This document shows, one piece after another, positions 38,718-50,771 of a DNA stretch of 64,000 nucleotides. Within the stretch, counting starts at the first letter, position 1. Every line of letters begins with the position of its first letter. The stretch comes from Druceiella hillmani (taxonomy: Eukaryota; Arthropoda; Insecta; Lepidoptera; Hepialidae), in the NCBI GenBank assembly GCA_039881145.1, contig JAYKKI010000064.1:1887001-1951000 (forward strand). The letters are read 5' to 3'. Under the pieces are notes generated by a model, which made no database searches, was not told the DNA's origin, and saw nothing but the letters and a program-made list of their open reading frames with translations. The translations under genes were made by a program, and so were the position numbers.

Positions 38718-39518
38718 CGATCATCAGTTACAATTTCAACAAAACATGACTTAGTTTTTTCTACCTGCACATACAGCTTCTCGCATACAGCGCATATGGC
38801 AATTAACAACACTAAGAAGTGAAATGACCACAATATTTCATTATGCATTTCTAAATTTTTACAGACCTGAAATCAAACAATATTAATTTAATATTAAAAT
38901 CTTAGTATACGAATAAAGCCAAAATTAAATGGCTTTCCTTCCTGGCTTATTTGTATATTTTAGAAAATATTTTCACTTACTTTATATTTTATACATTCAA
39001 GGACCCATTGAATACATATCAATGTTTTAACAAAAACTAATAACAAATACATAAATATCTGAAAAAATACTTAATTGTTGAGTTACAAATTGTAAATAAA
39101 TATACAAAATTTTTATATACAAAATTCAAAATGTCATGTGACTTACTTAAAATTCAAACATGTGATTCAGAAACTCGCCTAAATCCATTATTTTTACAAA
39201 TAAATCAGATAAATGGAAGATTGTTTTCTCTTTAAGAGGTAAAATACAAAAATCATAACTTTTATTATATTGTGAATTGGAGTTCGTAAAATAAGTATGG
39301 TCATTGTAAATGAGGATAGAAAATAAAAATATCTCAAAATGAAAATGCATAATATTAACAAGATTTTGGAAAAAATATATACTGGGTATTGCTTCTGTGC
39401 TGTGCCCAAAATAACAAAAATGATAAATACTACATAAGACATAATATAGAAAAATTGTAATTAGTATAATGATATTTCTAAGTTTATCATATTTGAACAA
39501 ATTATGTAGATGAGGCAT
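38718..39518 (-). pseudogene. psGrG: partial gustatory receptor of the GrC type
   Basis: Three exons are visible on the minus strand. The end of exon 1 (39518-39147) contains LFKYDKLRNIIILITIFLYY, like GrC (DKCRNLIIIGLLIPYH), and then ILPLKEKTIFHLSDLF (GrC: ILPLKQNSVYHLSQFY) and MFEF. The conserved Gln codon that should end the exon is TAA, immediately followed by an intact GTAAGT donor. Exon 2 (39058-38981) is exactly 26 open codons. Exon 3 (38866-38718) keeps AVCEKLYVQVEKTKSC, matching GrC CEKIY and TKSC, but its best donor gives the wrong phase. The first half of exon 1 and exon 4 are not found. The piggyBac element starts about 170 bp beyond exon 3, where intron 3 would be. Confidence 0.8.
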
Positions 39519-39519
39519 A

Positions 39520-41100
39520 TCAAATTGTTCATCTACTTCGTTAATTCAATGTGTTATATTTCTGTACATGTTCGTATTCCACAATATATCTTAACCTATC
39601 AAGTATATTGCAAAACCACTTTTAGTAATATTGAATATCAATAGTAACTTCCGGTTATTAGAGGATGTTATGTTAAAAAACAATGCAATTGTAAAGCAAT
39701 ACAAATTCTGAAATAACAGTATATTTTGGCTCTTAATGAAATTTGAAAATGTTTCCTAGTATGGAAGAAAAAATTGCAAAAGGAAACATGCCAGAGGGTC
39801 TCTTTCAAATTAACATTTTTAGTTTTTAAATCGATTACTCTGTTTGAACGCATTGCTAATTTTTATAATGCAGTTATTAAATGAGAGTTGAGGTAAGAAT
39901 ATACAAGTCTGGGCAGTAACCGACTAATATATATGAAATTAATTATAATAATACGTCCTTAGCAACCAGTTTACAAGCAAATGTAGTGCCCTTGTATAAA
40001 TATATGAAAGATAAAGCCTTTACACCAATTAAATGACTATTATTACATTGTTAAAACTTCTATTTACAGCGCCTTTCGACATAATGATTTATTTTTCGAT
40101 TAGTACCTTTGTGACTCTAGTCTAATAGAATTAACAATGATCATTTAAAATTTTATTGACAATCACCTTATATGAGAAAACATACAATTATGACATATAT
40201 TTAATTACATACACAATGACATTATTATTTATTAAGTGCGTGATGGTTTTGTTCAACATATTCTTATTGCACTTTCTAATACAATTTCATCTTCAATTAT
40301 ATTCATTTAGATAATGTTTAGTTATGGCTGTTATTCGACGAGATGAATAAAATTAGGAGCTCACATGTTAACTAGAAATAAACTAAATTAAACATGCTAT
40401 TGTAATGAGAGAATTTTAAGGGAATGAAAGTCCTTATTAATTCAAACTCTTAATAATAATGTTTCTGGAAAATAACATAAGCTTAAAATAAACATAAAGC
40501 AATAATTCTATCTCTAAATCTTCTTCCTTTTTCCTCATCTGGTTGTCATCGCTTCACTTTCATGTTGGCATACAGATAGAGTTGCCTTATTATCAAACAA
40601 AATGTCGCTACTTAATTAATTTGAGCACTTGACAACAGACTTCTCACACAATTACAAAGTGACCTCAATAATAAAGCCCTCCTGACTACATTGTTTGTGA
40701 GGGCATTTTAATTTATTTTCCATATATGTCGATGATATTGACAAATCATCTTTGTGATAAGTATTTTTATTCATGAAATTAAAATTTACCTTCGACACAT
40801 TATCCTACTGAATTATTTTTATAGCCTGTATGTTGTGGCCTTGAGATATACTTTAATAATAAAAATTCCCTCCATGGTAACACATTCGTCTTTTATAAAA
40901 AAATACCAAAAAATTATTCCGACTCAATCTAATTTGATGGTCTCATCATAAAGAGCAATCATGTGATTGTGAAATTTATATTCTGCTGTTGTGATCAGCG
41001 TAATGAGTTTTAATAAGACCATTAGATAAAATAGTTCACATCCCACTGGGGTTTTATTCTGGACCATTTCATGACTAAATGGTCGTAACAAAGAATGAGA
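39520..41100. other. Spacer without a recognised gene
   Basis: The missing N-terminal half of psGrG was sought here and not found. Small frames (for example 39668-39853 minus) do not resemble receptors. Confidence 0.4.
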
Positions 41101-41255
41101 AGAGAAGTCGATATTATGGGCTTTTTACTGACTCATGTCAGAGTTGGGTGAAGAACTCAACTCTAAGACAAAAGTACTTTTTGTTTTGGTTGATTTTGAT
41201 ATGTGACTTAAATTTTATTTAGATAAACATTAATGTCAGGATATGGATAATAGAG

Positions 41256-41298
41256 GTATATATATACATGTATATGTATACATATATATGTATACATG

Positions 41299-41354
<56 letters not shown>
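41256..41354. repeat. (TA)n microsatellite inside the duplicated intron
   Basis: About 100 bp of TA and TACATGTATA repeats. The paralogous site in the E block (about 30510-30540) has only a short, non-expanded ATATGTGTTC..ACATATAA sequence, so the array grew after the duplication. Confidence 0.9.
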
Positions 41355-41359
<5 letters not shown>

Positions 41360-42284
41360 AAGAAGCAGATTGACTCAGGTTGACTTCCTTGTTGGCCAAA
41401 GTTAAATAAGATATTAGATTCTAAAATATAGGAAATAACTGCAATTTGTGGAATAATTTTACCAGAGAAATAAACAGATACTACCATTAGCATAGAACAA
41501 TCGCCACTAGGACAGTATTAACAAAAATGGTTCAAAAATAAATAAAGAATGTCACAATTATTTCCTTCTTAATTTTATTTTGTACATACTAAGCTATGTT
41601 TTTTGAAATGGACATTTTATTCTCTTGATTTTAATACTATACTCGACGTGAGTTGGAATCATTTTATTAGTTTGATTAATATAAATTAAAATTTATGTCT
41701 ATTATATAATATTAGCTTAAAGAAATTATTTTTTGGTTTATTCATATAAAGAGATCAAGTTTGTTTGAATTTTATTAGAGGTCATTTTATAGTGTATTCT
41801 AAATAGAACAGAAGTAGTTTATTAAAAATTTGTGTGGATTATTCATAAATTACTTGTATGATCTTGATTTAGTATCATGTGGAGCAGCCATTTTCTGTCA
41901 TTTAAGATTTAAAAGAAAGAAAATGTGAGAGTAGTGTCAAAAATACATTTAAAACACTATCTCAGGACATTTTAGAGACTTCAAGCATATGAAATTTTGA
42001 TGACTCGTGTATTAAATAATCAAACAAATATTCCTATGCAACACGGTCACATATGTCAAATCAGAAAATGTAGAAAAAGTACTAGCACCAATTCAAAAAA
42101 CTCAATTTTGAAATATTACTTGATTTTTAAACACATTGGTGTTTGTCTGTCTGTAAATTTATTCGAGCATCATGTAAAACAACAGGTTCAATTTTAAAGA
42201 GACCTTCTTAGATTAATCTTAGCAATTCAAATTGAAACTTAATATACCAGTTTCCCTTTGTAATATTTCCAAAATACTCAAGGA

Positions 42285-43285
42285 ACCATGGTTGCAAAAG
42301 AGTTGTTTGATGATTATTGAACATTGGAATTGAAATGTTAATATTTAATTAAATACACAATCGTAGGGAGGTACAAAATGAAAATGAATTCCAGTTCAGG
42401 AATCATTATTACTTATGTCACGCTTATATAAGTCCAACACCATTTGAAAACATTTAATGTACGAAAGAAAAGTCGACACTACTAGGTGAAACGCCTAAAG
42501 CAGAAATAATTGAGATTAAATTAATACAAAAAAAGAATATTTTTAAATTATCATATTTATTTCAATTTATTCTAATGTACCTGCAATTAAAATATTTTAT
42601 TGAGTGTACTGCACATTTCATTAACTGTAATCAATCAGTTTGGCAAAATCGATATGCACATAGGATTACTTGAAACATCAAAATAGCTATTCCCATATAA
42701 TTCATTCCAGTCTGCAGGTCCGGGTAATACTAAATAATTTGTATTATTGCAAAATATTTCTAGATTCATACGTCCTAAATAATTGTTCACTGCTTTTAAC
42801 ATTTGAGTAACGGTATATGTAAGTAGACACATTAGAATCAGTTCCACTCTGTTAGTAAACACACCAAAATAAATTATTAAGGAGATAGTCGCAGATTTTC
42901 AAGATTTTTGAAAGCGATGAAAGCCAATAAGTGACTTGCAAATAAATATATTAAGTATGTCTTATAGTGTCATGATTTTTAATTTATAAAAGCATTTTGT
43001 TCTTAATGAAATACTGTAATAAACGAAAATGTCATCAAATTGTTGAAACAATTAGGAAATAAATTTCTTTGCTAGAATATGTCAACTTATAAAACAAATA
43101 TGAAATTGATAATGTTACTTATTTGCAGAAGCCATTTTGTTATATTTTTTCAGCATACAAAGAGATTTAGAGACCGTATGCACATAGCAGTACCCAAAAT
43201 AATCAGAAAAATTAATGTCAAACTGTAAATTTCCTTGAAAATTGTTTTTATTGATGTTGCTAGTTCTCGTAATTGATTTTTAATT
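42285..43285 (-). pseudogene. psGrF: gustatory receptor pseudogene, paralogue of GrA and psGrE
   Basis: Exon 1 (about 43285-42581) has lost its start: compared with psGrE, about 85 bp spanning the ATG and first codons are deleted near 43285. The body is degenerate, but 42862-42635 is open with VELILMCLLTYTVTQML and NSYFDVSSNPM, close to GrA. Stops then follow before the exon end, and the final codons read ITVNEMCSTLNKIF-stop-LQ. Exon 2 (42494-42417) is 26 open codons, but its donor is ATAAGT instead of GTAAGT. Exon 3 is deleted except for about ten bases at 42285-42294, where the acceptor AG has also become TG. No exon 4 was found. It cannot encode a receptor. Confidence 0.85.
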
Positions 43286-44696
43286 GAATTGATTGTTTCC
43301 TCTACTTAATACTAATAGAAAATGAAAACCCTCTTCGATATTGAAACCTATTTGGTTAAATGAAATGACTTCTCTGGCAAAATGAACAAAGCAATTTGTC
43401 TTCCTTTATTAAAGTACTTATTGATTACTGATTTTATCTGTTTTGTATGAAAGTATCTTTAATAATATTCTAGGTCTTATGTAAAAGCTATGGCCTTGAA
43501 ATTTGTGAGTCTTGTGAAGCTTTAGGTTTTCCTTTTTGCTTTTATCATAATTAAATTTGTATATCATATTTTAAATCTACTATAGATAAAAATTTACTTA
43601 CTTGTTTATTTATTCAATAAATCTGTCGACATATTTAATTTAATATTAACAGAGGAAATATTGAAGTTGTTATAACTATAGTTATATAAATAATTATGTT
43701 AATCATTTGCCGCAGTATGTATGTATGAATTGATTCCATTTCTAATCTAATTGCATACACACTGAGAAAATAACCACAGGATTATGTTGTATGTTGAGAC
43801 ATTGGGAGGATATTTTGGTATTTAGAAAACAATTCAGTCATGTGCTTATAAATGTTTAAATTGGTGTCAGACCTATGAAGGAATGAGATGATGTGATTGT
43901 AATGTGAAACAAAAATGAGAGAAGACGTAGATAGTAGGGCAGCAATATGATGGCAAGAATATATTTCCTGAGACCCGTCATTGAGAAACATTTCCAATAT
44001 AAGATGTAGCTTTTTGCAGTTTTCTAGAGTATGGCGAATATGAGTTTTTCATCGAATTTGTATTTCTGAAATATTGACAAAAAAGTATTCCATAAATAAC
44101 TTGCGGGTATAATTCGTCATATACAAGAGCGGCTATTTCAGGATGCAGTTTCATCAATTGCTTCAAATTAGATATTGCTCAATTAATATATGAACAACAT
44201 GTAGCATATATACAATATTTCACTGTAGAAGAAAATCAGCTACATACAATTCATTAATAACTAGACATTTTTTACTCTTAGATTAGTATTTTATGATAAT
44301 AGTGACTATGCTATTAAACTATATATCAAACAATATGCTGCTGCTTACTCTACTAGTCGATCAACTTAAGAGCTATATTCAAGGTGCTAATTGGTGTGTA
44401 TATAATAATATTTACAGAATAACATGACGAGTGTTGTCATACAGTCGATAAATTAAGAAAATAATGATTGCGAGTCAGAAAGGTAAATTTTGTAAAGTTT
44501 TTGATTATCCATATTATTTGTATATTATTAATAAAATTTAACAAAACTAAATAGTTTACGAGAGACAAATGCAACTATGGTTGCGTTTGAATGGTCTGCA
44601 TATTAATTTTTGAAGTGACCCTTTTATTTGGGAAGAAAATTTCATGAAAATAATTTCCTTGATTCTGTGAAGTGACACAGCCCATACATAGAAAAT

Positions 44697-44721
44697 ATAC
44701 ACACACACACACACACATATG

Positions 44722-44763
<42 letters not shown>

Positions 44764-44779
44764 CATACATATATATATA
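44697..44779. repeat. Compound (CA)n/(TA)n microsatellite
   Basis: About 55 bp of AC repeats interrupted by ATATGTAT, then TA repeats. The Cys-Val-rich minus-strand frames across it are artefacts. Confidence 0.95.
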
Positions 44780-44784
44780 CAAAT

Positions 44785-46530
44785 GTGATATGATCCATTT
44801 TCATTAACTTTAATACTATTTCCCCTACTTTTACTACTTCTACACACTTTGCAGACAATTTTTATCTTAATAATATTTACACATCGTACAAATTGTATAC
44901 TAACATGGAGCATATATAAAATTGTAACAAAACAATATGAATATATTGATAGTATGAATGAGATAAGCATTGAACTATCTGCCCTTGATATTTTGTGTTT
45001 AAATAAAGTGTCATCGTCCTGTGAGGAATAGTTAGTGTTGTAAGAAATAGGCACGTTCTGCTGAAAGTCATGACTTAAATTAAAAAAAAAAATTATTTTC
45101 ACTAATTAAAATAAGTAATGATTTCCAATATATCTAATCTAACCTTCTTTAAAAGGTCAGTATAACACACACCTTAACATACCTCAATAAAACATACCAT
45201 CTATATAAAAACTACTCGGAATCATAAAAAAAACACAAGTATAAATTTGTTGTTTCACATCAGGCGGCATATTGACAATGATGCAATCTGTGCGATACTT
45301 GCGTCAACATTTAGGGTGCTTGACATTACATAATAGTATTTTTTATCAATAATTAAACAGAAACAAGTATAATTATTTGCGTTGAATTTAGTATAAATAG
45401 CCAATATACTAAAAAAATCCAAAAACATTAAGAGGATGTAATTCTCCAGCAAGTGTCATTGCTCATTTATGCCACTTTTCACAGGTTTCTCTAAATAGAA
45501 TGGCTGTAATCATATTTTGGAATGTAATTCTACTGAATTTCGGTGAATGTAAGTGACATTAATCGGCATTAAGATTAGTCCGGCCACAATACACAGTCTT
45601 ACTTTGTGTCATATAATGAGACCGTTGTAAACTGTCACGGAAATATCCCTAACTTTCATTTTATATTCTAGTATATTTTCATCCAATACATCATATATAT
45701 ATATTGCAAGTGCAAAAACACTTCTAGACTCTACTCCCTATTAACAGTGTGTTGTCTACAATATATATATCACTCTCTGCTTGAATTTGTGTAAGCAATA
45801 CTCAATAATGCAAGAAGTTAGTTAAATGCAGAACTTGATTTTTTAATCCTCCATTTGAAGCTGGGAAATTAAAAATAGCTGAAATCTGCTAAGATTAAAA
45901 AATAATTATTTGTATTATATTTTTATTATATTAATGTAAACGAAACTGTGATAAAAAATATAATGATCAAGTGCCACTATGTGTGATAAACATCATTTAT
46001 TACATCGTAATTTTGTAATAAGCAAGGATAATAAGCATTTTGTAAATTACTAGCAATAATCAATTAAATAATCTCAGTACCTTTAATACATATTAATTAA
46101 AATATAGTTTTGTGGTCACAACTCAATGTCTAGGTTAGAATAAATTTATGGCATAAATAGGCTGACGAAACAATTGAAGGCAGTGAGAATAAAGTAATAA
46201 AAATATTTTTGGCAATTTTACAACAAAACAATTGCTTTTTCTCTTATGGCTGCCGTTTATCTGGTTATCCAAACTTAAGTGAGTGTACGTAATGAATCTG
46301 TTAGAGATAGTTTTTCAATTTTACAATAGATATTTATAGCTTATTTATACAAATTCTAATTTATTACTATTTCACTATGTTTCTTAAAAAATTAAGAAAT
46401 ATAGTTAAACTTGCAACAACGAAATATACCATTCGCATTTCATATCTAGTACAGTAAAGTATGATTGAAATTATTCAATTTTAATGAAGATTGATAACTA
46501 GATTTCCAGCTGCGATTAAAAATAATTATC
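44785..46530. other. Spacer without a recognised gene
   Basis: AT-rich DNA with no supportable coding or RNA gene. Confidence 0.4.
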
Positions 46531-46539
46531 AAAATGTTT

Positions 46540-48000
46540 CTAATAAAATCCAGGATACTACTATTGATGCTGATCAGTCCGGTAAATGAATAATGGATTT
46601 ATTTCTGAGTTGTAAATTATATTTGACAGCTGTTCTTTTTTCTCCAGACTTTATCATGGTAAGCCGATTTGAACGTCAAGTTTATTTGACTTCATAATAC
46701 ATGAATTGAATGGTAGTTTGTAGACTCTAATTCAATATTACATCCAGACTGTAATGTTTATTTAAGTGACTGTTAATATTGAGAGATTATGAAGATAATT
46801 CTCAGATATTTTACTCATTACAATGACATTTGGTAATATATATGAGAAGTAGACAACCAACAAGTAAAATATATTACTTTTTGGTACGTATTAAATTTCA
46901 CATGGAGGTAAAAGTGAACTTGATATAAAATCATCACCGTAATTCTCTAACTTTTTTGTACTCGGATTTTCTTGTATGAGATTAACTATAATTTCAATAA
47001 GTCAAAACTTAGGGTTTTGTCTGTCTGTCTACATATCTACATGGAAAACTTAGGAAATACTTATCCGATTATGATGATATAATCACATATGTGGAATTTA
47101 CTGAATCTTATAGAACTAATAAAATTTTTACAGTCTACATCATTGTGTCCGTTTTTAACCTTGTAGCAGTCATGTGGGTGTTAATAATCGTCCACTCCTT
47201 GAATTTCAATATTGTTAATTTCGGTAAAGCGGGACCACCCAAATTATTAGACTATATTTTATTATCTTGATTGTGGCCATGTGCTTGAGTCAGGTGGTGG
47301 ACGCGATCAGTCTGGTAAATGAATAATGGTTTTAATTCTAATCCATAATAGACAGTCGTATATTATGTTTGACAACAGACTTTATTATCTGTGGACACTA
47401 TCATGGTAAGTGGGTTTGGCATAATATATATTTGACTTTTCATCATGTTAATTTATGGAAGGTCATAGTCTCTACTTCAATATAAAATTAGAGACTATCG
47501 CCTTCCATAAATTTAAGTGGCTATTAATATTGACAGATTTTGAAGATAAGGATGGAAGGGCACAACCTAGTTCTCGCATATTTTACTCATCAAATGGCAT
47601 TTGATAAAACACATGACAATTAGAAATCGAGCTAGTAAAAGGTATTACTTTATATTATTTATTGGTACGTATTACGTATTGGTATCATTATAATAAACCT
47701 TTAACTTTTGTGTATTATAATTTTCTGGTACTAGGATAAGTATAATATTTATAAATTAAAATATAAGTGTTTGTGTGTCTTTCTGTCCACTTATGTACAC
47801 TGGAAACTTAGGAAATTCCCAATCAGTTATGGTGATGTTGTATTTGTGGAATTTAACGAAACATATAGCGCTAGAAACATTTTTACAATTTACGTTAATG
47901 TGCCCATTATTACACCTGAAATAGTTGTGTGGGATATAATAGTCATCCACTCCTCAAATTTCAATAATGTTCATTTTCGTAAGCGGTACCACCTAAATGA
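46540..48000 (+). repeat. Tandemly duplicated dispersed repeat, unit about 740 bp
   Basis: Two diverged copies lie head to tail, about 46540-47275 and 47285-48000. Shared landmarks are GATCAGTCYGGTAAATGAATAATGG (46572 and 47308), ATCATGGTAAG (46654 and 47401), the GTCTGTC..CTACAT..GGAAA..CTTAGGAAAT stretch (47023 and 47775), and an end with GGGACCACCCAAATTATTAGAC in copy 1. The second copy also has a 23-bp imperfect palindrome. No coding sense was found. It looks like a dispersed repeat family rather than a gene. Confidence 0.75.
47451..47512. repeat. Imperfect inverted repeat, 23-bp arms
   Basis: Arms at 47451-47473 and 47490-47512 (ATTTATGGAAGG then ATAGTCTCT) are complementary with two mismatches and a 16-nt spacer. 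The corresponding place in the first copy of the tandem repeat is not palindromic to the same degree. Confidence 0.75.
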
Positions 48001-48008
48001 TTAAACGA

Positions 48009-48048
48009 GTATACATATATATATATAAGTATATGTATATGAATATAT
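48009..48048. repeat. Short (TA)n microsatellite
   Basis: TA-rich run with TAAGTA and TGAATA interruptions. Confidence 0.8.
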
Positions 48049-48080
48049 ATAAAATAACTAAAAACCACACAACTACTTTA

Positions 48081-48191
48081 TGCAAAATATTGAAAGAACT
48101 GTCGTTCCGGTGGTTTTGATGCCGAACACTACACATATGTACAGCGGTGTTTGGCATCGAAACCACGGCGAATGACAGAAAAATATTGGGC
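48081..48191. repeat. Long imperfect palindrome, arms of about 45-50 bp
   Basis: The left arm contains GGTGGTTTTGATGCCGAACAC (48109-48129) and the right arm has the complementary GTGTTTGGCATCGAAACCAC (48147-48166), centred on CACATATGTA. Pairing continues outward through CTGTC and AATATT to about 48081 and 48191 with mismatches and a small gap. It is GC-richer than its surroundings. It may be a foldback or MITE core, or the remnant of an inverted duplication. Confidence 0.8.
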
Positions 48192-48199
48192 AAAGATGA

Positions 48200-50765
48200 A
48201 CCTTCACGGCATTTGCAAGGTACACGTTCATGAAAATACTGTAAATAAACTGGAAAGAATTTGTTAATCTGGAATTCGTAATCCAGTAATGAAGTAAATA
48301 TTAAATTCTTGTTTATTAAATAAAAGTGTTAAATAAAAAAATGAGAGACTTGTAGATAGGAAGCAAGGTAAAGTAACTATAATTATTTAATAATACTTTT
48401 TAGCATTTTTACCAGGAACATTTTGGAAAAAGAGGTTCCATTAAAGTTTCATCTAGATGAGATTTCATTTGTTACCAAATTTTGGCAGTTTGACCAAAAA
48501 GTAATTTTTTTTAGAAAGTAGTTTTTCCTAGCCAAAATAATGTGAAAAGTGACACCTGTACTGAAAAATAATGAAAATATTGTGATATCAACACTTTTTC
48601 TGTTTTACTTCTCTAAAAGTAGTAGTAGTATTTGATAAAGAATGAAAAGAATCAGCCCTGTGGAAATGTGTTGTAAGAGAAATACTGTCTGTGCACATAT
48701 ATATGTATATAAATATATGTATATATATTTATATACCCCATTTCTGAAAATTAATAATTTTACATGTACATACTATTCAATATGGCACAAAATGTTCATT
48801 CAAAACCATTGATGCATTTAAAGAAATTCTTATTTAGTTCCTAATTGAGGTATTTGCTTTATGGCTCAACCTTTGAGAACAAGCAAATATTATTTTAGTG
48901 CTTTTAATCTGGTCTTTGAGCATTCTCATGTACCAAAGACGTGTTTGGTTTTGTTTAATTTATTAAGCCGCAAAAAATAATTTTGGAGAGGCTGGATAGT
49001 TTGTCTTACTGATATTTGTGATTAAATGTGTAATCCACACAATTTTCATTAAGAAATTCATGTGTATAGAAATTTCTAACATAAATATTATTTTACTTAA
49101 AAACTTATTTCTTATTCCTGGCTCCCAAATGGATAAAGACAAGGACAAAATTACACATTATAACCCTATTTCGGTTCAATTTGCCTCACTAAAAACTCTG
49201 AGTTTGCAGAAAATGTTTTCTTAAATCTTTAATATCATTATTATTACTATGTCTATAAATAAATACCTTTCGGTATTTCATAAATGAACATTTTGGGTTG
49301 TGAAAAATCTTTAATAAGTAGCATTTAAAGTCTTCATAACGTACCAAACTTGAAATTGCAAGAGCTTTAACTAAAGTTTAAAATGTGTCGTAATAGTGGA
49401 CACTGGGAAATTTTGATTGATATTGCAGGAGTGAAAATGTAAATTTTTTACTAGGTATTATTTAATTTTTATGAAGAAAAATAAATATTACAAAAGGCAG
49501 GAGTGTTTGAAAAACTTCCACAATCTGGCAAACTAAGAATTAGTGCCCCGCATGTGGCTGCCGATATAGTGTGGTGTATACCTTACCTAAGCAAGAATTT
49601 TAATGAAGTAGGTGTAAACAGAACTTAACCCTGTATTGCATTCAGTGCATTATGTGTCACAACCCATATGGTGGCCAACTGGGCTAAAATATGATCAGGT
49701 AGCCATATTTAGATTTAATCATAGGAGAGTGGAACTAGGCTGATATCTAAATACAACACATTAACTAGTAACTTTGATACTTCTTCTGAGAAACTGGTTT
49801 AAAATTTGTTTTAATGTGTGGTCTTATATAAGAAATTGAAATTCTGTAAAAGCTGTTCAAAACAGTTCCTGGTTTATTGTTCATAAACAGTTTCATAAAA
49901 GAAAAGATTTTATTTTAGAAAGTGTACACTAGCACAGCAAATATGTCTTGTTTTTTTTGTCTTTAGGTACTGAACAGTCCTTTTCTTTGAATGTTCCAAA
50001 TGTATAATTCCATGCATTGATATTTAATTTTATTTTAGGTCACGTTGAAGGAAGTCTTGTTCCAATGAGATATTGAATAGTTCTTATCTTCATAATTAGG
50101 AATTCAAGGACAAAATTACTTATATAAAATCAGGAAATCCTAAGAAAAAAGAATGCCAAGGTACACTTTGGGTCAATTGAGTATTCATGTCCGGTCTTGA
50201 AACATATTTGGAATAGAAGGACTAGACTTAAGTTATTCTAGTTAGTTATTCAGGGTGCGAAGACACTGGTAGAAACAAGAGATTTAATAATGAAGCTGGA
50301 TTATCACCAGATAGAGAATAACATTAATCAGCATATGGCAAGTGCGAATTCGTTAAATTAATTCCTGGGAAATATAAAATAAATATTCATGAAATATATG
50401 ATAATTTATATGTTCCTATATGATAATTAATAACGTGACGTATATGGCACATGATAAAAACAAACAATTTAATACTTATGTTAGATATTTTTTAATATTT
50501 TTCCACAGTCAAGAGCACAAATAAAATTACAAATATATTTGTGACCAAAAGTAAAAAGTCCTAGATTGAAGGGTTAACAAAGTTCCCACGTAAACAAGAT
50601 TGATATTGTGTTTCGTTACCTATAAAGTAATAGATTCCAGCAGGTGATAAATTAGTAATGGATGTTAACTCGAAACACATTTAAACAGCAAAGTGTCACT
50701 TGTTTCTTGAAGACTCAATACAACACTTGTGCTGGAATTCAATTGGAACACAAATATTTTAAATA
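48200..50765. other. Spacer upstream of GrC
   Basis: No supportable gene. It contains a short TATATGTATATAAATA microsatellite (48698-48736). The last several hundred bases are the presumed GrC promoter side. Confidence 0.4.
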
Positions 50766-50771
50766 ATCAAT

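Larger units (their letters stand above)
41110..44660 (-). repeat. Segmental duplication block, copy F (psGrF copy)
   Basis: Collinear with the E block: intron words such as GGGTGAAGAA (41140 and 30398) and TTGACTTCCTTGTTGGCC (41379, near 30557), exon 1-2 sequence, and the 5' flank to about 44660. Most of exon 3 and the start codon region are deleted in this copy. Confidence 0.7.

Noticed and set aside
44699..44752. Regularly spaced short repeats considered as a CRISPR-like array
   Set aside because: These are plain dinucleotide repeats without spacers, and the genome is eukaryotic.
44556..45102. 100- and 175-codon minus-strand frames with Cys-Val-Cys-Val runs
   Set aside because: They are produced by the (CA)n/(TA)n microsatellite and have no family resemblance in their flanks.
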